In this document: piece by piece, positions 16,713-25,080 of the stretch
Numbering within the stretch: position 1 is the first letter of the stretch
Layout: every line of letters begins with the position of its first letter
Origin: Verrucomicrobiota bacterium
GTDB lineage: Bacteria; Verrucomicrobiota; Verrucomicrobiia; CAIQCK01
NCBI GenBank assembly: GCA_026397915.1
Contig: JAPLTX010000061.1
Coordinates: 30,731-94,730 of the forward strand
Length of the DNA: 64,000 nucleotides
Direction of reading: 5' to 3'
The notes under the pieces: generated by a model
The model's input: only the letters and a program-made list of their open reading frames with translations
Told to the model about the DNA's origin: nothing
Database searches by the model: none
Program-made: the position numbers and the translations under genes

Positions 16713-17267
16713 TCAGAGTCCCTCCGGTGTCCAACGATAACCGGCGTCCAGCGCGGTTTGCTGATCACACGAGGCACAACGCGTGTCGTAGGTCCAGCAA
16801 GGTAGATTGGAATCGGGCGCTTGGTGGTGCCACAAGCCGCACTGCGGGTTTGGGCACCGCACCGCAGGCGTGCCGGCCGCCAGTTCCGTCTTGCATCGCG
16901 GGCAATGAACGGGGCGATCCGAACCGGGGAACGACTTCACGGATGCCATCCGTTCCGTGGAGAAAAACAATGTTGCCGGCCGCAGCCCGCCAACGCGTAT
17001 CTCGTCCCGGTCGCGAAGAATGCGAACGCCCAGCGTCACGGCTTGGCCGTTGACACGGAGGGCTGCGCCTGGATGCACAAGCAAAACCCACGTGTCGTTT
17101 GCCGTTTGTCGAACGAGAGTCACTGTCGGCTTGGTGCGCCGTTGTGCCATGCTCGCGAGCACCACGGGCTTGCCATCGTTCGTAATCTCATAGCCATCGG
17201 CGGCGAGCGGATGAACGGTCCATTCGCCCGCTTGTCCTTCGTTGGCCGCCATCCACAAATGCGCCAT
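16713..17267 (-). CDS. FHA-like plus RING-like zinc-finger protein (candidate E3)
   Basis: 184 residues from the ATG at 17267, seven bases after AAGGAG; an ATG two codons earlier is too close to that site. Residues about 15-105 look like a forkhead-associated (FHA) or similar beta-sandwich (LRVNGQAV, LRDRDEIRVGG). Residues 122-167 form a binuclear treble-clef pattern: C122-x2-C125, C138-x4-C143, His147/His148, C157, C164-x2-C167, as in RING fingers. RING proteins encoded beside E1 and E2 genes in prokaryotes have been proposed to act as E3s. An FHA module would tie target choice to phosphothreonine, though no Ser/Thr kinase is encoded in the window. The gene is immediately followed by E1. The RING-type assignment is by cysteine spacing only. 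Confidence 0.75.
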   Translation of the reverse strand: MAHLWMAANEGQAGEWTVHPLAADGYEITNDGKPVVLASMAQRRTKPTVTLVRQTANDTWVLLVHPGAALRVNGQAVTLGVRILRDRDEIRVGGLRPATLFFSTERMASVKSFPGSDRPVHCPRCKTELAAGTPAVRCPNPQCGLWHHQAPDSNLPCWTYDTRCASCDQQTALDAGYRWTPEGL

Positions 17268-17431
17268 GGTCATGCTCCTTTCTCGTCTTTCCGTTTCGCA
17301 CGTTCCACTGACTGCGCCCGCATCCTATGCGGGGCCACGACGACGGTCTGATAATTCCCGCCAATCACACCGCGGTCTGTTCATTGCGGCCCCTGCTGGC
17401 CGCAGCTTTGCAGCAGGTTTTGGGTTCACGC

Positions 17432-18067
17432 TCAACCCCCGTCACCGCCAATCACCGGTGGAGGTTTTCGTCTCAACGCGATCCGCACGCCTCGATGGCG
17501 GTTTGACTCCACCAAAAACGGGCTTACGCCGCCCCGCACAAACAAACTTCGCCGCAAGCGATATACGCGTTGCACCAAGGCACGGTGCGTGACTTTCTTC
17601 TCACCCATTTTCGCCAGCATCGCCGTAACCTCGCCGAGCGTCTTCCATCCGACGTATTCGTCGTTGCTGCGGTGATTGTCCGTCTTCAGGGCCGCCAACA
17701 AGTTCGCCAGCGCCTGCGGCAGCAGAAACTCCGTCCCTGCGTCAATCCGCACCGCCGCCGCGCCGCTCGCATGTGGGTTGATGCCAATGTAGTTGACGCC
17801 CTTCTGCTTGGGCATTCCAGCAGCCCACAGCGTTCGCGGCTCTGTTTGGGGTGTCGGTTTCAGCAGTGGCGTCTGATAGCCGGTCTGGGGCACGGCGTCG
17901 GTGTGCGGCAGGCCCACCGCCTTGAGTTGACGGAGGCACCGCTCAATGCTGTCGAGCCGCACGTCGGTCTTGTCCACGAGCCGGCGGAGCGATTGCAACT
18001 CGCACTCCAGCGTGCGAATGACGCGGTGGAGTTCCGGCGACGGCCCAAATTGATGCGGCTGACCCAT
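17432..18067 (-). CDS. Coiled-coil protein with winged-helix DNA-binding-like C-terminus
   Basis: 211 residues, with AGGAG six bases before the ATG. Residues about 10-48 form a coiled coil (LECELQSLRRLVDKTDVRL), then a Pro/Gln-rich linker. Residues 125-205 resemble the winged-helix of OmpR-type response regulators (VTHRALVQRVYRLRRSL and a wing-like ESNRHRGVRIAL) but without a receiver domain. It is the first gene of the operon, 164 bases upstream of the FHA-RING gene, and a sigma-54-like promoter lies about 70 bases upstream. An autoregulator of the tagging operon is the simplest reading; binding of a non-DNA partner is the alternative. Confidence 0.65.
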   Translation of the reverse strand: MGQPHQFGPSPELHRVIRTLECELQSLRRLVDKTDVRLDSIERCLRQLKAVGLPHTDAVPQTGYQTPLLKPTPQTEPRTLWAAGMPKQKGVNYIGINPHASGAAAVRIDAGTEFLLPQALANLLAALKTDNHRSNDEYVGWKTLGEVTAMLAKMGEKKVTHRALVQRVYRLRRSLFVRGGVSPFLVESNRHRGVRIALRRKPPPVIGGDGG

Positions 18068-18136
18068 GACACACTCCTGTTCCGGCCCGCTTCTTGCGCG
18101 CTCTTATGGCGCCGCTTGTCGGGCCATCTTCAGGAG

Positions 18137-18152
18137 TGCAGCCGCAGTGCCA
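18137..18152 (-). promoter_or_regulatory. Sigma-54-like -24/-12 promoter
   Basis: On the minus strand the sequence reads TGGCACTGCGGCTGCA, preceded by C. It has the invariant GG and GC separated by 10 bases and differs from the YTGGCACGRNNNTTGCW consensus at two positions. Transcription would start near 18126, giving a leader of about 60 bases before the 18067 start codon. Chance occurrence in GC-rich DNA cannot be excluded. Confidence 0.45.
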
Positions 18153-18356
18153 GCCTTGCAGAATGGAAACTCAACATTGCCAACTACGCCGCTCGCACAC
18201 GCTTGTGCGCCGCATGGTTGAGTTCTTCCAAACGCGGTCGGTCAATCCACGTCTTCGAAGGGCAAACCGCTGCGCGAGTCTGGCGCTTGCACGGGAAACT
18301 CAACCGCAGCGCGATGACTGAGGAACTACGCCACGACCGCTGATGGTTACTAACGA
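18153..18356. other. Intergenic sequence without recognised gene
   Basis: About 200 bases between the promoter-like site and the broken gene copy at 18357. I see no convincing coding frame, tRNA or terminator. A short stretch near 18287-18318 (GGGAAACTCAACCGC) loosely resembles 23091-23105 in front of the AAA+ gene, which may be chance. Confidence 0.4.
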
Positions 18357-18512
18357 TCAATCCTGATCGAGAATTGCGTGCTTGGCGTCGGCGAGTTCTT
18401 CGTCGCGGCGATGGTAGCCGCAGTCGTTAATGAGTTTCTCGGCGTCGGCGAGGTCGTTCTACAGGGATTTCCACGGGTAAGGTATCTCGCGGAAGAACAG
18501 GCAGGCGCGGTA
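18357..18512 (-). pseudogene. Broken second copy of the STAND protein's pre-WD40 segment
   Basis: Read on the minus strand, this encodes YRACLFFREIPYPWK, then an in-frame TAG, then a stretch containing AEKLINDCGYHRRDEELADA and a stop. It matches the STAND protein just before its WD40 repeats (LYRARLFFREKEYPW, then AEKLINDCGYHRRDEELADA, coded at about 19563-19744), apart from a deletion of roughly 15 codons, the stop and a few substitutions. It ends with its own stop codon shortly after, so the parent copy had no WD40 part. It is a relic of a paralogue, or the displaced original 3' end of the same gene, left behind when the WD40 module was inserted. Confidence 0.8.
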
Positions 18513-18538
18513 AGGGGCAACGATGCTTCCATATATCA

Positions 18539-21500
18539 TTACATCCTTTCACATTTCGCATCCCAGACCTTCAGTGTTCCATCCGAAGCGGCTGATATAA
18601 CGCGTTCTCCGTCCGGAGTAAATGAACACCAACGAACATAGTCAGAATGGGCAACTACACTTACCAGTTCCCTTGCCGTGCGTGCATCCCAGCATTTTAG
18701 CTTCGTGTCAACTGACCCTGAGACAATTCGCAACCCGTCGGGAGAGAATCCGCATGAGCAAACCGGGCCTGTGTGCCCCAGTAAAGTTGTAAGCACGAGC
18801 GACTTTCGCCAATCCCATATTTTGAGCGAGTGATCATCGGAAGCCGAAAGCAGCAGGCTTCCGTCTGGCGAAAAACAGCAAGCAGTCACAACGTTCTCAT
18901 GCCCGGTGAGCTTGGTATTGATCGAATAGGTTTGAAAATCCCATACTGTAAGAATCCCGTCATAGCTTCCTGTGACAAAAAGCCTCCCATCGGGAGAGAA
19001 AGTTGCGGAACGTATTCCTCCGCCATTGACTTGCCAAGTGCGGATCAGATTCTTCGTTTTGGCATCCCATAGCTTAATCATTCCTCCGATGTCAGCGGAA
19101 ACAATGCAATTGCCATCCGGGGAAAACTGAGTGACACGGACTTCGTCGCCATGAGATTGTAACATGTCGAGTTCCCGACCAGTTGCAACGCTCCACATTC
19201 GCACGGAGCCATCCCGTGATCCGGATACGACCTTCAGGAGATCGTAGGAGAAGCAACAGCTTTCTACTCCACGAGAATGGCCGGTTAATGTTGTGAGGAG
19301 ATTTCCAGTTGCTAGATCCCAGATTTTTAGTGAGTTGTCTTGCGATGCCGTGGTCAACATCGTTCCATCGCGCGAAATACTGCATTGAATGATCTCGTCC
19401 GAATGTGCCACGATTTCCGAAAGGCATGATAAGCAAGTCAGTGCTTCATTGGGAAGACGCTCCGGGACCAACTGGTTCTCAAAATCGAAGACGAAGCGCG
19501 GCATTGGGGGGATTGGTTTCAAGCGCCGGTGCCATGAGGTAGCGTCCATGGTAACGCCGAGGATGGCGCGCTTGGCGTCGGCGAGTTCTTCGTCACGGCG
19601 GTGGTAGCCGCAGTCGTTGATGAGTTTCTCGGCGGCGGCGAGGTCGTCCGCAGCGGTGCGGTTGGTGACGAACTCGCCGTTCAAGTTCATGCCCTCCCGC
19701 CACGGATACTCTTTCTCACGGAAGAAGAGGCGGGCGCGGTAAAGGTGGATGTCGGCCATGTGCAGCCGCATCGGACCGCGCTCGGCAATTTCCCACGCTT
19801 CGTCCAAGTCGGCCCGCGCGCCCTCGAAGTTCCCTTTTAATTGCCCGACCCACGCACGAGGCATTAACGCCAACGGTAGGAAACACACGTCGCCATAACG
19901 CCGCAGCCCATTGACCGCATCATTGAGACGGTCTTGGGCCGATCCAAGAGCCTGCTCAGGCGGTTGCGACCGCAGCCCCATCAAGACAGACCAATAAAGT
20001 CCAATTCGTCCCAATGAAAGAGAATCCAGCGCGGGGTCCAAAAGAAATCCGCGCAGCTTGCCCCCATGCAGAGTGCGCTTGGCCCGTTTCGCTACTTGTT
20101 CATTGCGCGTGAGGGCTTCATCAGCTTGGTCAACGGATAGCCCTCCCGATTCTCTAAAGAGGAAATGATGCCATGAGTCTTTCTCGCAGATAACCAGCAG
20201 GAGGTCGCAATAGCGGAATCCTTGGAACGAGTGCAGGTAAGGAATCTCGGGCTGCCTCTCACATTGAATTTTCTCGGCTCTACCGAAGCACTCAAATGCT
20301 TGCTCCAAGTCGCCAGCTTGGTGTAAGGCCGCGCCAAGACTCGTGCGAGCATAAGAACACTCGAATTCTTCACCGTGCCGATCTGCGAAAGAAACCGAAT
20401 CGTGGGCGTCTCTAACCGCATCGTCCACCCGCCCAAGCGCTAGGTCAACTTCGACGAGAGTATCAAGGCAGGATGCAGCTGCGCCCCACGCCTCATGTTG
20501 GACGAGAAGTTGGCGTCCGTCTTGAAGGGACTCGGCAGCTTCGGAAAGGCGATTCAGTGCTCGAAGCCGATGTCCCGCAAGAGTCTGAAGACTGGCGCGG
20601 AGGTTCCACTCCATTTTGATGGAAGTCCTTCGCCACGGCTCGTCGAAGAAGGATGCTAGCGCATTCAAGTCGGTTCCGAATGCGCCGAGTTTCTTCGTGC
20701 TAAAATACTCCTCACCACGGGTAATGCGCGCGAAGAATACTGCCGTGCAAGCTTGGCTTAGCAGTCCCGCTTTGCAGCCGTGATATATAGCGTGGTAGAG
20801 AGGCTGGAGACCGTCCAAGCCTTGCGGCCAATAAGGCACCGACGTCGTCAGACGCTCGTATAGCCGTTGGTGTCCCTTTCGCCATGCCTTCGGAGAAAAC
20901 TCCCGAAGCCGCTTGCCAAAATACTCCCGAATGAGCGGATGGATATCGAGCGCAGTTGCAGCCTCTCCGTTCGGCATCTCTGGCACTACGATTACGTCCG
21001 GTTCGTTCAAAAGCGACCGCGTTAAGAAGCCCAAACCCAAAGGCGATGAAAAGTCGCGTTGAGCCGACGCAATCTGCTCTTCTGCCCTCTGTTGGCTGAA
21101 CCCTTTGATTGGCTTCAGGTCATATTTGGAGATCCCTACCAGGCCGAAGTCAGTCAGAAATGAAGTTGCGGTGTTCCAGTCTTCATCAGGGATGGGCTGG
21201 TCGGTCTCCTTCCAGCGCAGTAAGCCGTGCTTAGGCTGAAACAACGGGGCCGTTAGTCCGCCGATGGCGGGAGATCTCCGCAGCGCGACCGTGCAGCCTG
21301 GGTCGGCGGGACGGTCGAAGAGACCGAGGATTCGTAGAATCGCGAGCGATTGCTGATAGATTGCGCCGCCCCGGTCGAACCACTGCTCAAAAGCGGCGAG
21401 CATTTTGAAGGTGGTGCCGCCTTGTTCCTTGCGGTCGGCTTCCTCGAACTTCACGAGGTCGCGGCGGCGGATGTCGCCGCCGTGCGCGCGGGCGAGAAAG

Positions 21501-22822
21501 CGGCCCAACAGGTTGAGTGTGAGGGCGTGGCCATCCACTTCGCGGCTGGCGGCGAGAAGTTCCTTGTCGGCGGGCTTGATTTCTGTCGCGCCAGCTCGCT
21601 TGGCCCCGGCGTGATGGAGCAGAGCGGCACCGGCTTCTTCGGTGAGGTTGCCGAGGTCCACGCGAAGGACGCTGCCCCACGGCGAACCTTCGCGGCGTTG
21701 GAAATCGGCGAGGTCGGTGAGCGGTTCGCGCGTGGTGACGAGGCAGAGGGCATTGCCGATTTGAGATTCGCGATTTGAGATTTGAGATTGCGCGGAGTTC
21801 GCGCGGCGGGCCAGTTGCTTCAACAGGCTTTGCACGCCGGGCGCGCGGAGCTGGCCGCCCATCGGGCCGGGCGGGTATTGGAGCGGCTCGATGCCGTCGA
21901 GGATGAGCAGGGTGCGTTCGCGGGCGACGGCGTCGGCGAGCAGGCGGCCTTTGTCCCACGGCGAGAGCGTCGGCTCGCATTGCACGCCGAACCATTCGAG
22001 GGCGTGGGCGAGGAAGGTGTCTTCGGAAGCCTGCCGGTCTTCCTTGGTGCCCTGGCTGTAGAAGCTCCAAGCATAGACGCGCCGCGCGCCGAACCAGCCC
22101 TCGCGCTGGAGGCGCTGGAGCCAGTGTTGGACGAGCATGGTCTTGCCCACACCGCCCCATGCGACGAGGGAGACGATGGCGGTGTGCGGCTGGGCGAAGG
22201 CGAGGTCGAGGAGGGCGAGTTCCTGCTCGCGACCGATGAGTTTTTCCTCGCGCAGGCCGGGGCCGCGTGTGAGAGGGAACTTGTCGAGGTAGGTCTTGGC
22301 TTCGCCAAGTGCGGAATCTGGTGTGCCAAGTAGGGAATGCCCGGAAAGGGCGGCATTGCCAAGTTCACCCGCGATCTCGGTCGCAAGCTGTCGGAGTATG
22401 CGTTCGCGGTCTGTTTCCGAAAAAGACACCAGTGGAACGGGCGTGGCTTGCACGCGGGGTTTAATTTGCAGCGAAGCCAGCCACGCATTTGCCTCCCAGT
22501 CGCACTTCTCGCAGAGAATCGGTGCGACAATCAGGTGTTCGTCTTTATGACGGCGCTGCAATTCCGGCAGTTCGTGCTGGAGAACGAACGGGGATTTCAA
22601 GAATTCATCAGTCAGCAGGAGCACAGCGAGCCGGGCGCTCCCCATGGCGGCTTTGATGCGCTCGTGCCAGTCGTCACCCAACTTCGTCTCGTCGTCATGC
22701 CAGGGATCCAGCAGGTGGTGGCTTTCAAACACCGCGAGTTGCTTGAGCAAAAGTTCCTTCCACGCAAGGCCGTTCCCCCGATGACTGTAGCTGATGAAGA
22801 TGCGTCCTTTCTCGGTGTTCAT
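18539..22822 (-). CDS. TIR-NTPase(STAND)-TPR-WD40 protein
   Basis: 1427 residues from the ATG at 22822. An N-terminal TIR domain (about 7-150) starts RIFISYSH and has the family Glu in the LQHELPEL segment after SPF. A NB-ARC/NACHT-type NTPase follows with Walker A GGVGKT at 223-228 and Walker B LLILDGIEPL. Residues about 650-1110 are TPR-like helical repeats, and about 1134-1427 hold seven WD40 repeats (SPDG...KIWD pattern), enough for one closed propeller. In bacteria such STAND proteins sense invaders through the C-terminal repeats and oligomerise, and TIR domains then deplete NAD or make signal nucleotides. It lies upstream of the tagging operon on the same strand. An anti-phage role is a family-based inference. 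No clear ribosome site is seen at the chosen start. Confidence 0.85.
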   Translation of the reverse strand: MNTEKGRIFISYSHRGNGLAWKELLLKQLAVFESHHLLDPWHDDETKLGDDWHERIKAAMGSARLAVLLLTDEFLKSPFVLQHELPELQRRHKDEHLIVAPILCEKCDWEANAWLASLQIKPRVQATPVPLVSFSETDRERILRQLATEIAGELGNAALSGHSLLGTPDSALGEAKTYLDKFPLTRGPGLREEKLIGREQELALLDLAFAQPHTAIVSLVAWGGVGKTMLVQHWLQRLQREGWFGARRVYAWSFYSQGTKEDRQASEDTFLAHALEWFGVQCEPTLSPWDKGRLLADAVARERTLLILDGIEPLQYPPGPMGGQLRAPGVQSLLKQLARRANSAQSQISNRESQIGNALCLVTTREPLTDLADFQRREGSPWGSVLRVDLGNLTEEAGAALLHHAGAKRAGATEIKPADKELLAASREVDGHALTLNLLGRFLARAHGGDIRRRDLVKFEEADRKEQGGTTFKMLAAFEQWFDRGGAIYQQSLAILRILGLFDRPADPGCTVALRRSPAIGGLTAPLFQPKHGLLRWKETDQPIPDEDWNTATSFLTDFGLVGISKYDLKPIKGFSQQRAEEQIASAQRDFSSPLGLGFLTRSLLNEPDVIVVPEMPNGEAATALDIHPLIREYFGKRLREFSPKAWRKGHQRLYERLTTSVPYWPQGLDGLQPLYHAIYHGCKAGLLSQACTAVFFARITRGEEYFSTKKLGAFGTDLNALASFFDEPWRRTSIKMEWNLRASLQTLAGHRLRALNRLSEAAESLQDGRQLLVQHEAWGAAASCLDTLVEVDLALGRVDDAVRDAHDSVSFADRHGEEFECSYARTSLGAALHQAGDLEQAFECFGRAEKIQCERQPEIPYLHSFQGFRYCDLLLVICEKDSWHHFLFRESGGLSVDQADEALTRNEQVAKRAKRTLHGGKLRGFLLDPALDSLSLGRIGLYWSVLMGLRSQPPEQALGSAQDRLNDAVNGLRRYGDVCFLPLALMPRAWVGQLKGNFEGARADLDEAWEIAERGPMRLHMADIHLYRARLFFREKEYPWREGMNLNGEFVTNRTAADDLAAAEKLINDCGYHRRDEELADAKRAILGVTMDATSWHRRLKPIPPMPRFVFDFENQLVPERLPNEALTCLSCLSEIVAHSDEIIQCSISRDGTMLTTASQDNSLKIWDLATGNLLTTLTGHSRGVESCCFSYDLLKVVSGSRDGSVRMWSVATGRELDMLQSHGDEVRVTQFSPDGNCIVSADIGGMIKLWDAKTKNLIRTWQVNGGGIRSATFSPDGRLFVTGSYDGILTVWDFQTYSINTKLTGHENVVTACCFSPDGSLLLSASDDHSLKIWDWRKSLVLTTLLGHTGPVCSCGFSPDGLRIVSGSVDTKLKCWDARTARELVSVVAHSDYVRWCSFTPDGERVISAASDGTLKVWDAKCERM
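21758..21792. repeat. Short self-similar repeat within the STAND coding sequence
   Basis: Three copies of GATTTGAGATT-type sequence occur in tandem inside the NTPase domain and are translated as SQISNRESQIGN. The run keeps the frame. The composition is more AT-rich than the flanking gene, which suggests insertion of a small repetitive element. Confidence 0.6.
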
Positions 22823-23133
22823 ACGAAGAATAGAAAATAGGCTAGGCAGCAGGAATTGCAGGAGATGCAGAGACGCGTTGGGCAATCGAAGCTCACAATA
22901 GTTTCAACCTCCACACAGCAGCTTGCGCGACGGCGTCCAAACCGACAGTGCCGTAAAGCGTAGCCACCCGCCGCGTCGAAGCCAACCATTTTCGCCTTCA
23001 CCTCGGCCCACAGCAGCGTTGCATCGGGTTGGTGAGTCGTGCAATCCTCGCCGGTGGTGACGGGCTTTCTCTACGAATTTGACGCTTGTCCGGGAAGCTC
23101 GACCGCGACCATCGCACGAGAGGAACAAGGAAC
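22823..23133. other. Divergent intergenic region, no gene seen
   Basis: 311 bases separate the minus-strand STAND gene from the plus-strand AAA+ gene and must hold promoters for both. I find no convincing -35/-10 pair, operator palindrome or small gene. Possible minus-strand frames here are short and lack ribosome sites. Confidence 0.4.
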
Positions 23134-24765
23134 ATGAAAACCGATGCGCTCAAGGTCTGGATGAGCCAGGGGATTCTCCAAATAGAATCCACAACGCTGG
23201 AGACCGATGAGAATGGTTCGCTGGCAACGGCGCGCGATAAGCAACCCGCGACGGCTTACGTCGTCCCGAAAGAGCAGCTTGAGGCGTTGCGGAAGTCAAC
23301 CGACCACGTTTCCCTCCGCGCCAAGCACGAAGCGAAGTCACTGGCCTCTCTTCTGACCGGGCGGCGGCGGATTCCCGTTCTCGATGGCGGTTACAAAAGC
23401 GCGGGACGCTTGGAGCAGAGCCTCCGCGCGTTCTTCAAACACGCCGGTTCCCAGCAGGAGCGGAACATCTATGTCATCGGAACTTCCGCTGACATCTTCC
23501 GCCAACTCTGGGCCAAGACCGGGGGAGAGGCGCAAAACGGAGACGTCACCGCAGCCGACTCCGGCGACTTCGCACGCTCATGGAAGGGACTGCTTCCGCA
23601 GGTGCTGATTCCTGATGAGCTGGCCAAGAGCTACGTCGGCAACTCCGAGAGCGCGTGTTACGTCCGCCGCCTGATCATGGTCGCGGCGCAATCACTGGCG
23701 CCGGTATTGATTCTGGGCGAGCCGGGCACCGGCAAGGAGAACGCGGCCCGCAACATCCACAACCAGAGCGCCCGCCGCTCCGGCAAATTCGTCACCGTCA
23801 ACTGCGGTGCTATCCCGCCTGACCTGTTCGACTCGGAACTCTTCGGTCAGACCCGCGGAGCAACAGCCGAGAGACCCGGCCTGTGGCTGCTCGCTGATGG
23901 CGGCACTCTTTTCCTCGACGAGATCAGCGAATTGACCGCCGCGCAGCAGGCCGCCGTCTTCCGCGTTATACAGAGCGGGAAGGTCAGGAGGGTTGGCGAT
24001 AGCACAGACACCGCCGTCGCGGCCCGCGTCATCGCGACCACCAACCGCGACCTGAAAGCCATGGTCGAAGCTGAGAAGTTTCGTTCAGACCTTTACTACC
24101 GTTTGCGCGGCATCGAAATCACCACGCCGCCGTTACGTGACCACCCGGAGGACATCCCCGTTCTCGCTCAATGTCTCTGGCGGCGCATTGCCGGCGGCGA
24201 TGCCGATCCGTTGCCCGACGACGTCCTTGGCGAACTTCGCTGCAAATACTGGCCTGGCAACGCCCGTGAACTCAAGTCCGTCCTCGCGTCCATGGAAGCC
24301 ATCTTTGGCCGCGAGTGCATGACAGTGGACCGGTTGCGGTTATTGCTCGACCGCTGGCAACGGCCTTCATCAGCCGTCCCCGATCGCGACGCGGCCGGCG
24401 AACTGGCCCGCCATCCCGCCGAGTGCCTCCGCCACCTGCGCCGGGCTGGCCGGGTTGTCGGCGAATGCGATGCCGCAGTCCGGCAAGTCCTCGACGGGCA
24501 GCGGCCTCATGCAAACCGCGCCGCCGCGCAAGCCGCGCTTCGCCGCCAGATAGCCGAACTGGACATGCTCTGCATGAACCCCGTCCTCTTTAACGGCATC
24601 AGCGCGTTCGACAGCGTCCGCACCCTCAAGGACGAACTCCTACAGTTCCTCGACAAACTTGCTGTTAGCCCGCGGGCCGCCCGCCGCTACTGGCAGCGCA
24701 TCGTCGCCCCACAATCCCGGCGCGTCATCGAGGGTATCTTCTGTCAAGTCAGGGAACTTGTCTGA
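23134..24765 (+). CDS. AAA+ protein related to sigma-54 activators, GAFTGA loop missing
   Basis: 543 residues from the ATG at 23134 (AAGGA six bases upstream). Residues about 160-390 are a bacterial enhancer-binding-protein AAA+ domain: Walker A GEPGTGKE at 195-202, ELFGQ at 235-239, Walker B GTLFLDE at 257-263, then ATTNRDL, FRSDLYYRL and WPGNARELK. The sigma-54-contacting loop normally written GAFTGA is deleted: the sequence goes from RGA directly to TAERPG (241-248). There is also no Fis-type DNA-binding domain; the C-terminal 150 residues are helical and unrecognised. The N-terminal 155 residues resemble no receiver or GAF domain that I know. It may be a sigma-54-independent regulator or an AAA+ effector linked to the neighbouring TIR-STAND gene. 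Confidence 0.8.
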   Translation: MKTDALKVWMSQGILQIESTTLETDENGSLATARDKQPATAYVVPKEQLEALRKSTDHVSLRAKHEAKSLASLLTGRRRIPVLDGGYKSAGRLEQSLRAFFKHAGSQQERNIYVIGTSADIFRQLWAKTGGEAQNGDVTAADSGDFARSWKGLLPQVLIPDELAKSYVGNSESACYVRRLIMVAAQSLAPVLILGEPGTGKENAARNIHNQSARRSGKFVTVNCGAIPPDLFDSELFGQTRGATAERPGLWLLADGGTLFLDEISELTAAQQAAVFRVIQSGKVRRVGDSTDTAVAARVIATTNRDLKAMVEAEKFRSDLYYRLRGIEITTPPLRDHPEDIPVLAQCLWRRIAGGDADPLPDDVLGELRCKYWPGNARELKSVLASMEAIFGRECMTVDRLRLLLDRWQRPSSAVPDRDAAGELARHPAECLRHLRRAGRVVGECDAAVRQVLDGQRPHANRAAAQAALRRQIAELDMLCMNPVLFNGISAFDSVRTLKDELLQFLDKLAVSPRAARRYWQRIVAPQSRRVIEGIFCQVRELV

Positions 24766-24998
24766 GCAACTATTCCAATAGAGCGTAACAATGCAGCTTG
24801 GAGTAAATAAGCACGCGCGATCTGCAGATTCACGCTGGGTTGGATGTGGGCTTCGTTCTTTGCGTGAATCAATCGCTCGGCCTCGTTTCGGGTCTTGGTG
24901 CCTAGGCTCTCCTGCTTGCCGGTAGCACCGTCCTCGCAATAGAAGACGCCGTTGCGTCGGCGATACATACGGAATCGAATTTTCACGTCGGTCCTCAT
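24744..24998 (-). pseudogene. Truncated tyrosine-recombinase (integrase) N-terminus
   Basis: The first 65 or so residues (to about 24804) match the N-terminal region of integrases common in Verrucomicrobia: FRMYRRRNGVFYCEDGATGK, then KQESL.TK..AE.L.HAKNEAH and INLQIARAYL-like NLQIARAYL. The frame then diverges and stops at 24744, overlapping the end of the AAA+ gene by 22 bases tail to tail. All catalytic regions are missing. It begins 163 bases from the 3' end of tRNA-Phe, the usual position of an island integrase, and points away from the tRNA, so the element it served would have extended to the left. Confidence 0.75.
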
Positions 24999-25080
24999 GG
25001 TTGTGAGGGTAAAACGTTCGAAGATTCCGACGTTAGCGAGTTCTGGGCGAGTAGTCAGCGAGTGCAGCCGAATTGTGAAC

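Noticed and set aside
22819..23001. Small minus-strand gene upstream of the STAND gene
   Set aside because: The 60-residue frame has no ribosome site, an odd Cys-rich composition and runs into the STAND start; it is more likely leader or promoter DNA.
23134..24765. Direct activator of the sigma-54-like promoter at 18137
   Set aside because: The GAFTGA loop needed to contact sigma-54 is missing and there is no DNA-binding domain, so a classical activator role is unlikely.
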